A stretch of 14,199 nucleotides of DNA, from NCBI GenBank assembly GCA_946477505.1, contig CAMKYP010000049.1, positions 1-14,199 on the forward strand. The letters run 5' to 3'. The stretch comes from an uncultured Dechloromonas sp. Its GTDB lineage: Bacteria > Pseudomonadota > Gammaproteobacteria > Burkholderiales > Rhodocyclaceae. The notes beneath the pieces were generated by a model, which was not told the DNA's origin, ran no database searches, and was given only the letters and a program-made list of their open reading frames with translations. The translations under genes and the position numbers were made by a program. Below, piece after piece: positions 1 to 7,079 of this stretch. Each line of letters begins with the position of its first letter. Positions within the stretch are counted from its first letter, which is position 1.

Positions 1-38
1 ACGACGCCTTGCATCTCAAGCAGTTCTTCTTTGGCCAT
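1..38 (-). CDS. infA: Translation initiation factor IF-1, 5' end only
   Basis: Only the first 12 codons are inside the window. They read MAKEELLEMQGV, the characteristic start of bacterial IF-1, which occupies the ribosomal A site during initiation together with IF-2 and IF-3. The ATG at 38 is preceded by GGAGG at 44-48, five bases away. An in-frame ATG at 50 exists but overlaps this Shine-Dalgarno sequence and would add four non-canonical residues. The gene lies downstream of, and on the same strand as, the cold-shock gene. Family assignment rests on a short but distinctive N-terminus. Confidence 0.8.
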   Translation of the reverse strand, partial: MAKEELLEMQGV

Positions 39-62
39 GGCGGCCTCCATTCAGGGGATGAA

Positions 63-86
63 GTGGTCTGGCGAATGCCAGACCAC
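63..86 (-). terminator. Strong hairpin between cspA and infA
   Basis: GTGGTCTGGC (63-72) and GCCAGACCAC (77-86) form a perfect 10-bp stem with the 4-base loop GAAT. It lies after the cold-shock stop codon and just before the infA ribosome binding site. There is no run of T on either side, so it may be an attenuator or mRNA-end stabiliser rather than a classical intrinsic terminator. A second, smaller hairpin nearer the cspA stop (CGGAC at 96-100 with GTCCG at 110-114) is followed on the minus strand by TTTCCC and could be the actual termination point. Confidence 0.55.
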
Positions 87-123
87 GCAGGGAAACGGAC
101 GCCGGAAGGGTCCGCTTCAGAAA

Positions 124-327
124 TCAGGCAGCCTGGATGTTGCTTGCCTGCTTGCCCTTCGGGCCGGTGGTCACTTCAAAGCTGACGCGCTGACCTTCGG
201 CCAGGGTCTTGAAACCTTGCGACTGAATGGCCGAGAAATGCGCGAACAGGTCTTCACCGCCGCCATCCGGGGTGATGAAGCCAAAACCTTTGGAATCGTT
301 GAACCACTTGACAGTACCTTGTGCCAT
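124..327 (-). CDS. cspA: CspA-family cold-shock protein (67 aa)
   Basis: Small single-domain OB-fold protein that binds single-stranded RNA/DNA and acts as an RNA chaperone in the cytoplasm. The sequence begins MAQGTVKWFNDSKGFGFITP. It shows the RNP1 motif KGFGFI at residues 13-18 and the RNP2-like stretch DLFAHF at 26-31, at the usual family length of about 67 residues. The ATG at 327 was chosen because it gives the canonical N-terminus and is preceded by GGAG on the minus strand; the frame is open upstream but that extension (MSRWFSYRIF...) is leader, not protein. The gene has its own promoter and a leader of roughly 85 nt, as in temperature-regulated csp genes. Whether this copy is cold-induced cannot be told; many csp paralogues are constitutive. 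The symbol denotes family rather than strict orthology. Confidence 0.93.
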   Translation of the reverse strand: MAQGTVKWFNDSKGFGFITPDGGGEDLFAHFSAIQSQGFKTLAEGQRVSFEVTTGPKGKQASNIQAA

Positions 328-418
328 ATCTTGAATCTCCGAGTAAATTACGGGGCATAGCCCCTTGGGTGGGGCGAGATCAAGACGGCGAGGTAAGAAT
401 GGGGGAATGGCGCCGCAG

Positions 419-447
419 AAAATACGGTAACTAAACCAACGAGACAA
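419..447 (-). promoter_or_regulatory. Sigma-70-type promoter for the cold-shock gene
   Basis: On the minus strand a -35-like TTGTCT (442-447) and a -10-like TATTTT (419-424) are separated by exactly 17 bases, each matching four of six consensus positions. Transcription would start near 412 and give a leader of about 85 nt before the ATG at 327. That leader can form short GC hairpins (for example GGGGC/GCCCC near 350-365). The -10 and spacing are good; the -35 is moderate. Confidence 0.5.
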
Positions 448-570
448 CTACACTACTTGAAATTCGCTGCAGTGCACAATACGCACTATCCGGGTGGATG
501 GCAAACAAATTCCGTCATCACCCCCGAAATAGCACCCAAACGGCTTTCCATCCCGCCGGATTAGCCCGAC

Positions 571-1050
571 TCAGGCACCAATACGCAAACCGGTTTTTTT
601 CAGGATGCGCGTCGAATACAGGATATCGCTGCTTCGGCAGGCGGCACCGAGCAAGGCCTGAATATCCCGGGCCTTGGCCATGCATTCGTCCCGCGAACTG
701 CCATGCACCATGGCAAAAAGATTGTAGGGCCAGGCCGGCAACGAACGCGGTCGGCGATAGCAATGCGTCACGAAAGGCAACGACCCGACCAGGCCGCCCA
801 GACGATCGACCTCCGCGTCGTCGACATCCCAGACTGTCATGCCGTTGGCCGTCCAGCCGATGGCGTAGTGATTGGGCACCGCGCCGATCCGCCGGATCAG
901 CCCCTGCGCGAGCATTCTTCCAAACCGCTCGCTGACCTCGCCGGCCGAAATGCCCAAACTTTCACCCAGCGCGCGATACGGCTCGGCGACCAGCGGCAGG
1001 CCGCCTTGCGTGGCGACGATCAGGGCCCGGTCGATGTCGTCACCGATCAT
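571..1050 (-). CDS. nirH: Siroheme decarboxylase subunit NirH (AsnC/Lrp-like)
   Basis: 159-residue protein of the AsnC/Lrp-like family. With NirD, NirL and NirG it removes carboxylate groups from siroheme to give 12,18-didecarboxysiroheme in cytoplasmic heme d1 synthesis. The N-terminal half (about residues 1-60) is a winged-helix-like region. The C-terminal half carries the L/H-type signature THCYRRPRSLPAWPYNLF around residues 95-112, a region rich in basic and aromatic residues linked in this family to substrate handling. The ATG at 1050 overlaps the nirG stop (TGA at 1047-1049) as ATGA, indicating translational coupling; upstream in-frame codons lie inside nirG. It is the last nir gene: about 240 nt without a gene separate it from the csp gene, and I see no convincing terminator there. 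Distinguishing NirH from NirL rests on position and pairing with nirG. Confidence 0.9.
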   Translation of the reverse strand: MIGDDIDRALIVATQGGLPLVAEPYRALGESLGISAGEVSERFGRMLAQGLIRRIGAVPNHYAIGWTANGMTVWDVDDAEVDRLGGLVGSLPFVTHCYRRPRSLPAWPYNLFAMVHGSSRDECMAKARDIQALLGAACRSSDILYSTRILKKTGLRIGA

Positions 1051-1505
1051 ATCCGGGCCTCCAACTGCATCTGGACGAAGTATTCCTTTTCCTTGGGGAA
1101 GGCATGAACCGGAAGGCCGGTATCGGCCTCGATCTGCGCAATGGCTTCGGCAATCCCCTCCGGCTTCTCGGTCGCCAGGACAAACCACATGTTGAGCAGG
1201 TGTTCGCGCCGATAGTTGTGCGCCACCTGCGGCAAGGCATTGACCTGGGCGGCGACCGTCTCATAGCGCTCTTCGGGGACGGCCAGCGCCGCCAGAACGA
1301 AGGCGCCGCCCATCCGCTCGATCTGGAACATCGGACCGAAGCGTGTCAGCACCTTGTCGTCAAGCATCCGCTTCAGGCGCGCCAGCAGGTCGGCCTCGAC
1401 TATGCCCAGGCGCTGGGCGGCATCGGCGTAGGGGCGCTCGCTCAGCGGAAAGTCGCCCTGCAGGGTATCGATGATGGCCCGGTCGATGGCATCGAGTTCA
1501 GGCAT
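1047..1505 (-). CDS. nirG: Siroheme decarboxylase subunit NirG (AsnC/Lrp-like)
   Basis: 152-residue partner subunit of siroheme decarboxylase. It has the D/G-type signature AHNYRREHLLNMWFV at about residues 95-109, whose His96, Tyr98, Arg100 and His102 fall in the conserved region implicated in decarboxylation in this family. The start at 1505 gives MPELDAIDRAIIDTL, the expected helical start, and overlaps the end of nirDL by 8 nt (ATGCCTGA). The longer open frame upstream lies within nirDL and is not used. It overlaps nirH downstream by 4 nt. NirG and NirH together mirror the two halves of the fused NirDL, so the operon encodes two copies of each half-type. Confidence 0.9.
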   Translation of the reverse strand: MPELDAIDRAIIDTLQGDFPLSERPYADAAQRLGIVEADLLARLKRMLDDKVLTRFGPMFQIERMGGAFVLAALAVPEERYETVAAQVNALPQVAHNYRREHLLNMWFVLATEKPEGIAEAIAQIEADTGLPVHAFPKEKEYFVQMQLEARI

Positions 1506-2466
1506 AACGCGCCCCGTTCTGCTTGAAGCGGGTGAGCGAGAAGAGAATCTCGTGCGCGCAATCATCGAGACCATGGCGCTGACGCAAGCCGGCAATGACG
1601 GCCTCGACTTCGTCGCGCGCCTTGCCGTGGATCATGCAGAACAGGTTGTACGGCCAATCCGGCAGACAGCGCGGCCGGCGATAGCACAGCGTCACCGCCG
1701 GCTCGTCGGCCAGGGCACGTCCCAAGGCATTAACCCAGTCATCGGGAATGTCGTGCACAAGCATGGCGTTGGCCCGGAAACCGAGTTCGTGATGCCGGAC
1801 GACGACGCCGAAACGTTTGATCGCCCCCTCCTCCAGCCAACTCCTGATACGGCCCAGCACGTCGCTTTCGGAACAACCGATGCGACTGGCGATTAACTGG
1901 AAGGGCCGAATGAACATCGGCAGCCCCTCCTGCAGAACGGAAATCAGACGGCGCTCGATCTCGCCGATCGGTTGTGCGGGAGTTACCGGCACGACCGCCA
2001 CTTCGCGCTTGCGCCTGTCGCCACCGAGCGAGAAACCCAGGTCGATGTGGAACTCTTCCAGCAAGGGCAAGGGCATCAGGCGATAGCCGGCAGCCTGCTC
2101 GATGGCGCCCAGCGTCGCCTGCAAGCGCCCCTCGCTGGCTGCCGTCACAACGAACCAGAGGTTGTAGCGATGCTCGCGCTCGTAGTTGTGGTTGACCTCC
2201 GGAAAGCGGTTGACCGCTGCCGCCACCGCCGCCAGCTTTTCAGGCGGCACGGCCATTGCCGCCAGCGTCGAGGCACCGATCCGCTTGGGCGCGAAAACCG
2301 CGCCGACCCGGGAGATTTTCCCTTCCCGGCGCAGGTTGTCGAGACGCCCGAGCACCACTTTTTCGGCAACGCCCAAGCGTGACGCCAGTTCGGCGAAGGG
2401 TGCCGGGCAGAGCGGAAAGTCGCGCTGGAAGTCGTTCAGCAGATGAAAGTCGAGCGTATCGTCCAT
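1498..2466 (-). CDS. nirD: Fused siroheme decarboxylase NirDL
   Basis: 322-residue fusion of two AsnC/Lrp-like siroheme decarboxylase subunits. Residues 1-145 are D-type, with NHNYEREHRYNLWFV at 92-106. A polar linker (about 146-165, containing GGDRRKREV) follows. Residues 166-322 are L-type, with CYRRPRCLPDWPYNLF at 261-276. Together with NirG and NirH it converts siroheme to didecarboxysiroheme. NirDL fusions are known in several denitrifiers, including betaproteobacteria, whereas pseudomonads have separate nirD and nirL. The ATG at 2466 shares one base with the TGA of nirF (TGATG), so translation is probably coupled. No frameshift or missing signature is seen. The symbol refers to the nirDL fusion. 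Confidence 0.92.
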   Translation of the reverse strand: MDDTLDFHLLNDFQRDFPLCPAPFAELASRLGVAEKVVLGRLDNLRREGKISRVGAVFAPKRIGASTLAAMAVPPEKLAAVAAAVNRFPEVNHNYEREHRYNLWFVVTAASEGRLQATLGAIEQAAGYRLMPLPLLEEFHIDLGFSLGGDRRKREVAVVPVTPAQPIGEIERRLISVLQEGLPMFIRPFQLIASRIGCSESDVLGRIRSWLEEGAIKRFGVVVRHHELGFRANAMLVHDIPDDWVNALGRALADEPAVTLCYRRPRCLPDWPYNLFCMIHGKARDEVEAVIAGLRQRHGLDDCAHEILFSLTRFKQNGARYA

Positions 2467-3629
2467 CAGAAGCCAATGCGCACGGCGCGCGAAGTGAAGA
2501 AGATGCCGGAGGGGCTATCCGCCGGAATTTCACCCAGCTTGGCGAAACTCTCGGTGTTGTAGATGACGACCTTGTTATCGTCGCGTGCCGATAGCCAGAC
2601 ATTCTCTCCGCGCGGCGCGAACTCCATGTGCAGGATGCCCTTGCCCGGCTCCATGTTGTGCACGACCTTGCCCGCGAGCGTATCGATGACATCGATCTTG
2701 CCGTTATCCGGGAAGGCGAAGTTAACCCAGATCTGCCGCCCATCGGGACGCGCCATCACGAAGACCGGCTGGCCGCGTACCGGAATACGCCCCACTTCCT
2801 TCCAGGTGGCCACATCGACGACCAGCACTTCGTGCCGCCCGATCGCCGGCAGGTAGGCCTTGCCCTGTGCCACGGACCAGCCGCGCAGATGCGGCATCTT
2901 GAATACCGGCAGCTTTTCCTCGCCGCGACCGTATTTTTCGAGAATCTTGCGGGCGCCCTTTTCCGGCTGCCAGAGGTCGAGCATGGCGACACCGTCCTCG
3001 CCGAACAGGCCGGCCAGGAAATAGCGACCATCGGGGGTCACCAGACCGTCATAAGGTTGGTTACCGGCCGGGAAGCGCCGCGTGACGGGTTGCCTCGGAT
3101 CGCTGAAATCGGTGACCCGGATTTCGCCCCCCTCGAACAAGGCGTAGGCAAACTTGTTGCCCGCCGTATCGGCTAATCCGACGACCTTGGAGAACTGTCC
3201 CGGCGCGTATTCGGCCGACACCTCGGAGAGCAGTTCGAGCGTTTCCGCATCGAAGGCCTTGATTCCACCCGGCGAATAGTTCTGGGCCACGACAATGCGG
3301 CCATCCTGCGAGATCGAGCCGCCGATGGCATTGCCCGACTGGATGACGCGCTTGACGATCTTCGCTTCGAGCATATCGATCTTGGTCAGCCCGCCGTCGC
3401 GCCCGAAAATGAAAGCATAACGACCGTCGCGCGAATAGACGGCGGAGGCATGGGATAGATCGCCCAAACCGGCGATACGGGCATAGGGCTGGCGCGCGGA
3501 GGTGTCGACCAAGGTGACGTGGCCGCTCGAACGCTCGATGATCAGCCCCAGATCGCCGGTACCACGCAACTGTGGTCCGGCACAGGCGGCAAGCAGGAAA
3601 ACGAGGAACAGACTCAGCAGCAGGCGCAT
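2466..3629 (-). CDS. nirF: Heme d1 biosynthesis protein NirF, lipoprotein
   Basis: 387-residue relative of the eight-bladed d1 propeller of NirS, acting late in heme d1 synthesis. Published work on Pseudomonas NirF supports a role as dihydro-heme d1 dehydrogenase in the periplasm. The N-terminus MRLLLSLFLVFLLAAC is a lipoprotein signal with lipobox LAAC (modified Cys16), so the protein should be membrane-anchored. His37 in ERSSGHVTLVD falls in the conserved region where an essential NirF histidine has been described. Repeated DGRY, FGRDG and GGxIxVTD-type blade motifs run through the protein. There is no CXXCH motif, which separates it from NirS and NirN. The ATG at 3629 lies 17 nt after the nirC stop with only a weak GAG-type binding site, so coupling to nirC is likely. 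Confidence 0.92.
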   Translation of the reverse strand: MRLLLSLFLVFLLAACAGPQLRGTGDLGLIIERSSGHVTLVDTSARQPYARIAGLGDLSHASAVYSRDGRYAFIFGRDGGLTKIDMLEAKIVKRVIQSGNAIGGSISQDGRIVVAQNYSPGGIKAFDAETLELLSEVSAEYAPGQFSKVVGLADTAGNKFAYALFEGGEIRVTDFSDPRQPVTRRFPAGNQPYDGLVTPDGRYFLAGLFGEDGVAMLDLWQPEKGARKILEKYGRGEEKLPVFKMPHLRGWSVAQGKAYLPAIGRHEVLVVDVATWKEVGRIPVRGQPVFVMARPDGRQIWVNFAFPDNGKIDVIDTLAGKVVHNMEPGKGILHMEFAPRGENVWLSARDDNKVVIYNTESFAKLGEIPADSPSGIFFTSRAVRIGF

Positions 3630-3646
3630 GGTTATCTCGCAGGGCG

Positions 3647-3970
3647 TTATTCAGGGAAGGCGGTCATCAGTTTATTGACGATCCAGGCGGCTTCGGCTTC
3701 CGACATGAACTGCTTCCACGGCGGCATGGGCGTTCCCGGACGGCCATAGTAGATCGTTGCCGTCAATCCCTCGGCAGGCTTGTCGCGCAATGTCTCCGGC
3801 AGCAAGGGGGGACCGAGTCCGCCTTTGAAGGTCATTCCGTGACAGGAGCCGCAATCCTGGCGAACCAGATGCACCAGCTCCTTCTGGCGCGCCGCATCGG
3901 GCTCGGCTCCCCAGGAGGCGCACGATAGGGCGAGCAAGACGAGCCCCAGTTTATTCGGAGACAACGACAC
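3647..3970 (-). CDS. nirC: Cytochrome c55x NirC
   Basis: Small monoheme c-type cytochrome (about 105 residues), exported by an N-terminal signal peptide ending near CASWGA. The heme site is CGSCH (40-44), and Met82 in PGTPMPPW is the probable axial ligand. NirC proteins donate electrons to NirS or serve in heme d1 maturation in the periplasm. The first 20 nt overlap the end of the cupredoxin gene in another frame. The start is not an ATG: GTG at 3970 gives MSLSPNKLG, while TTG two codons later (3964) gives MSPNKLG-type spacing with AGGGAG placed five bases upstream, so either may be used. Length and motif order fit the family well. Confidence 0.9.
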   Translation of the reverse strand: MSLSPNKLGLVLLALSCASWGAEPDAARQKELVHLVRQDCGSCHGMTFKGGLGPPLLPETLRDKPAEGLTATIYYGRPGTPMPPWKQFMSEAEAAWIVNKLMTAFPE

Positions 3971-4307
3971 TCCCTTTCATTTCCGGATGCGGCCCGCAAT
4001 GATAGTCGTAGCGGCCAGGCTTGTCGAAACGGCGCGTCCAGCTCTCTTCCGGGAACAGGCGCTCGGATTCGAGGCCTTTTTCAGCCGGGAAAAGGATGGA
4101 ATGACTGGTTCGTTTCTCGCGATTCGTCCACCGGACGCTATCGCCGACGCCGATACGAACCTCGGCCGGCTCGAAACGATAGCCTTCGATTTTCACGTCA
4201 GCCGTTTGCGCGATCGCCGATGAAAAAAGGAGTGCCAGCACAGCCAGCACTCCCCCGTGACAAAAGCACCCGGATCGCAACGTCAGTCTTCCGGATGGCA
4301 CGCTCAT
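3951..4307 (-). CDS. Small blue-copper (cupredoxin) protein, periplasmic
   Basis: 118-residue exported cupredoxin. After a long n-region and hydrophobic stretch (about 18-33) the probable cleavage is AIA|QT. The mature part has the plastocyanin/amicyanin ligand pattern: His69 in TSHSILF, then Cys104, His107 and Met110 in HCGPHPEMKG (C-x2-H-x2-M). It should bind one type 1 copper and shuttle electrons in the periplasm; from its position it could feed NirS or take electrons from the adjacent cytochromes, which is inference. Its ATG lies one base after the stop of the cytochrome c-552 gene, with no clear Shine-Dalgarno sequence, suggesting coupled translation. It overlaps nirC by 20 nt. I do not assign a symbol; it is too short for azurin and lacks the pseudoazurin C-x4-M spacing. 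Confidence 0.85.
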   Translation of the reverse strand: MSVPSGRLTLRSGCFCHGGVLAVLALLFSSAIAQTADVKIEGYRFEPAEVRIGVGDSVRWTNREKRTSHSILFPAEKGLESERLFPEESWTRRFDKPGRYDYHCGPHPEMKGSVVVSE

Positions 4308-4308
4308 C

Positions 4309-5142
4309 TCACTGCTTGGCAGCCTTCACGTCGCCGTCGGCACCGAGACCGATGGTGTGACCGAAGGATACGTGGTGGAAACGGCCAGCGGCATTGTCGG
4401 CGTGGATGGCGATACCGAAAGGCACGGCCTTGCCCGGAGCAAGAACGGCATTACCGGCCAGCTTGCGGGTAAAGGTGACGGTGTAGGTATCGCCCGCCTT
4501 GGCGCCTTCGGCCGTGGCACCGGCCTTGCCGCCTTCCATGTTGCGCTTGTCGGCGACGAAACCGTCAACCGATTTGCCGCTGCTCTTCCACTGCATCAAA
4601 TCCATGGCGCCGGCGGCCACATGCTTGGTCTTGTCCTTGCCCTTCGGCATACCCTTGACATCTTCATGGCAAGCCGACCAGCAGCCTGCCTGATCGGCCA
4701 ACGGCACCTTGTCGTTCGGGAACATGACGGTCGCCTTGACCTCGTTGTCCTTGTCCGAATGATCGAAACCACCAGCTGGCGCCTTGAAGGTCAGGCGGAC
4801 GTAAAGGTTGCTCGCATCGTAGGCGGCCTGCACGGTAACAGGATAGGTCAGCGTCTTCGGGGCTCCCTTCGGCTCCAGTTCCTTGCTTCCCAAGCGCTTG
4901 GTATCCAGGCTGAGCTTGCCATCCTCGACGTGGCAACCGGCACAGGTTTCTCCCTTTTTCAGGCCGCTGGCCCCGCTATGTTCGCCCTTGCCTTGAACCC
5001 ATTCCATCGGCGTGGCGCCCGGGTGGAAAACGTGAATCGTGCTCTTGCCGACCTTGGCCCAGTCCGGGGCGGCGATCGCGGCTTGCGAACCCAGGGCCAT
5101 GAAGGCACCGGCGACTGCCAGGGAAACGAAATGCTTGTTCAT
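4309..5142 (-). CDS. nirB: Diheme cytochrome c-552, NirB-like (EB_dh-type domain)
   Basis: 277-residue exported cytochrome resembling cytochrome c-552 (NirB) of Pseudomonas stutzeri nir clusters and the heme-binding domain shared with ethylbenzene/DMSO dehydrogenase gamma-type subunits. The signal peptide ends near AAIA|APDW. A canonical heme site CAGCH is at residues 67-71. A second, atypical C-x3-C-H site (CWSACH) is at 154-159. The segment between them (TLTYPVTVQAAYDASNLYVRLTFKAP) is the beta-rich part of the domain. The ATG at 5142 was chosen because GGAG sits nine bases upstream; ATG at 5151 and GTG at 5157 overlap that site. It is preceded by a 127-nt gap from nirS containing a strong hairpin. 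Likely role is periplasmic electron transfer in nitrite reduction. The symbol follows P. stutzeri usage and must not be confused with assimilatory nirB. Confidence 0.75.
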   Translation of the reverse strand: MNKHFVSLAVAGAFMALGSQAAIAAPDWAKVGKSTIHVFHPGATPMEWVQGKGEHSGASGLKKGETCAGCHVEDGKLSLDTKRLGSKELEPKGAPKTLTYPVTVQAAYDASNLYVRLTFKAPAGGFDHSDKDNEVKATVMFPNDKVPLADQAGCWSACHEDVKGMPKGKDKTKHVAAGAMDLMQWKSSGKSVDGFVADKRNMEGGKAGATAEGAKAGDTYTVTFTRKLAGNAVLAPGKAVPFGIAIHADNAAGRFHHVSFGHTIGLGADGDVKAAKQ

Positions 5143-5213
5143 CGTGGTCATCTCCACAAAAGTGATACGAATTCGGCTTATTCAAAACGGCTTCGTTCTG
5201 TGCTGCTTCATAT

Positions 5214-5239
5214 GCTACGGGGGCTTGCGCCCCCGTAGC
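5214..5239 (-). terminator. Hairpin in the nirS-nirB spacer
   Basis: GCTACGGGGGC (5214-5224) and GCCCCCGTAGC (5229-5239) form a perfect 11-bp stem with a 4-base loop, 30 nt downstream of the nirS stop. On the minus (coding) strand the hairpin is followed by ATATGAAGC, not a T-run, so full termination is doubtful. It could act as a partial terminator or as a 3' stabiliser that raises nirS mRNA over the downstream cofactor genes. The structure is certain; the role is inferred. Confidence 0.7.
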
Positions 5240-5269
5240 TTTGCCTCAAATCAAACAATCAACAGCCGA

Positions 5270-6955
5270 TCAATAGATGTCGTGCTGGGTGTTGTAGACG
5301 TTGAACTTGCCGGTCGGCGTGATCATCTTCGGATCGGTGATGACCTTCTTGACCTTCAGCGTAGCATCATCATAGACCACCACGGCAGACTGGTCGGTCT
5401 TGCCGCCCCACAGGGAGATCCAGACTTCCTTGCCGTCCGCCGAGTATTCCGGATGGACAGCGCGCTTGACGGCCTTGGTCGGCGGCAGGCCGGAATCCTT
5501 GGCGACGTTCAGGATGGCCTTCGGCTTGGACAGATCGGCCATGTCCCAGACGGCAACCGATTCAGCCAGGTCCTTGTCCGGGTTCTGCGGTGCGTCGGCC
5601 CAGAAGTGCTTGGACTTCGGATGGGTCTTGACGAACAGGTTGCCCGGAACGTGCTTCATTTCCTGGACGACCTTCCAGTTGTACTCCTTGTACTTGGCGT
5701 ACTTCTTGTCATCGGACGGGGTCGAGATCAGGGTCACGACATCGGCGCCGAGGTGGCCCGTCGCCCAGACCGGACCGAACTTCGGATGCACGAAGTTGGC
5801 GCCGCGCCCCGGGTGCGGGATCTTGGCGGTATCGACCAGCGCGGCCAGCTTGCCTGTCTTGGTATCGACCGCAGCGATCTTGTTGGAGGCGTTGGCAGCC
5901 ACCAGGAAGTAGCGCTTGGAAGCATCCCAGCCGCCGTCATGCAGGAACTTGGCGGAACCGACGGTAGTCGTCTTCAGGTTTTCGATGTCGGAGTAATCGA
6001 CGAGCAGGATCTGGCCGGTTTCCTTGATGTTGATGACCCATTCCGGCTTGATGAACGACGCGACGATGGATGCAACGCGCGGTTCCGGATGGTATTCGCC
6101 ATCGACAGTCATGCCGCGGGTCGAAACGACCTTGCGCGGCTTCAGGGTGTCGCCGTCCATGATCACGAACTGGGGCGGCCAGTAGGAGCCGGCAACTGCG
6201 TACTTGTCTTCGAAGCCCTTGAACTTGGAGGTATCGACCGAGCGGGCATCGAAACCGATCTTGACTTCAGCCACGACGGCCGGCTTTTCCATCCACAGGT
6301 CGATCAGGCTCAGGCGACCATCGCGACCGATGACGTACACATAGCGACCAGAGGCGGAGAGGCGGGAAATGTGAACAGCGTAGCCAGTCTTGACGATGGA
6401 GCGGATTTCCTTGGTATCACCATCGATCAGGGCAACTTCACCGGTGTCACGCAGGGTGACCGAGAACATGTTGTTCAGGTTGAAGTTGTTCATCTGCTTC
6501 TTCGGACGCTGGTCGACCGGAACGATGACCTTCCAGGAATCCATGGTGTCCTTGAAGCTGTACTCCGGCGGCACATCCGGGGTGTTCTGGATGTACTTCG
6601 ACATCAGGGTGATTTCTTCCTTGGTCAGGATGTCGTCGAAGTTCACCATGCCGCCATCGGTACCGTAGCCGATGATCTTTTCCAGACGCTGCTGACCCAG
6701 CTTGAGGGTGCCGCCTTCGGTGACGTTGCCGTCCTTGTCCTTCTTGGACCAGTGCGGCTCGAGATTCTTGCCGGTGGCGCCCTTGCGCAGCACGCCGTGG
6801 CAGCCGGCACAACGTTCAAAGTAAATCTTCTTGGCCTGTTCCTTCTCGGCTGCCGTCATTGCCGGAGCGGCCTTGGCGGCCTCCTGGGCAAAGGCGGAAC
6901 CCATGGCGGCAGCCATGGCGGTCAATGCAAGCATCCCCACTACAGATTTTTTCAT
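5270..6955 (-). CDS. nirS: Cytochrome cd1 nitrite reductase NirS
   Basis: 561-residue periplasmic enzyme reducing nitrite to nitric oxide, the defining step of denitrification. The signal peptide (about 1-23, AFA|QE) is followed by a cytochrome c domain with CAGCH at 49-53. The C-terminal eight-bladed propeller binds heme d1. VHISRLSASGRY (His195) matches the d1-ligand region of the Pseudomonas aeruginosa enzyme, and LHDGGWD (His339) plus HPGRGANFVHP (His381, His390) match the active-site histidine region. The protein ends NVYNTQHDIY, typical of NirS. The ATG at 6955 follows a strong AGGAG-type site; the longer open frame upstream lacks a signal peptide start. It is the first gene of the nir operon, downstream of a perfect FNR/DNR box, so anaerobic and NO-responsive induction is expected. 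It looks complete and functional. Confidence 0.98.
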   Translation of the reverse strand: MKKSVVGMLALTAMAAAMGSAFAQEAAKAAPAMTAAEKEQAKKIYFERCAGCHGVLRKGATGKNLEPHWSKKDKDGNVTEGGTLKLGQQRLEKIIGYGTDGGMVNFDDILTKEEITLMSKYIQNTPDVPPEYSFKDTMDSWKVIVPVDQRPKKQMNNFNLNNMFSVTLRDTGEVALIDGDTKEIRSIVKTGYAVHISRLSASGRYVYVIGRDGRLSLIDLWMEKPAVVAEVKIGFDARSVDTSKFKGFEDKYAVAGSYWPPQFVIMDGDTLKPRKVVSTRGMTVDGEYHPEPRVASIVASFIKPEWVINIKETGQILLVDYSDIENLKTTTVGSAKFLHDGGWDASKRYFLVAANASNKIAAVDTKTGKLAALVDTAKIPHPGRGANFVHPKFGPVWATGHLGADVVTLISTPSDDKKYAKYKEYNWKVVQEMKHVPGNLFVKTHPKSKHFWADAPQNPDKDLAESVAVWDMADLSKPKAILNVAKDSGLPPTKAVKRAVHPEYSADGKEVWISLWGGKTDQSAVVVYDDATLKVKKVITDPKMITPTGKFNVYNTQHDIY

Positions 6956-7042
6956 CTTTCCTCTCCTAGAACGAAAACGGGTCGCGTCCTTCTTCCCCAA
7001 ACGCGATGTCCGCTAGGTTGCGCTTCAGCGCTTTCCCCATCC

Positions 7043-7056
7043 TTGATACTCATCAA
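7043..7056. promoter_or_regulatory. FNR/DNR-type box between nirS and nirE
   Basis: TTGATACTCATCAA is a perfect TTGAT-N4-ATCAA palindrome, the consensus of FNR, ANR and DNR/NNR regulators that switch on denitrification genes at low oxygen or in response to NO. Its centre (7049.5) is 94 nt upstream of the nirS ATG and 166 nt upstream of the nirE ATG. Rightward, a -10-like TATATT at 7080-7085 would put a start near 7091, that is, the box centred at about -41.5, the classical class II position. Leftward, no good -10 is visible at the matching distance (around 7014-7019). FNR and DNR cannot be told apart by the site alone. Confidence 0.88.
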
Positions 7057-7079
7057 TCTTTTTCCCATAAGAAATCTCA

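Noticed and set aside
4357..5238. 293-codon open frame opposite the cytochrome c-552 gene
   Set aside because: Antisense shadow of a gene with clear heme motifs and signal peptide; no ribosome binding site or family resemblance.
5250..5273. Three ATCAA (TTGAT on minus) half-sites just downstream of nirS, possibly an FNR site for the cytochrome gene
   Set aside because: They are direct, not inverted, repeats with uneven spacing, so they do not make an FNR palindrome.
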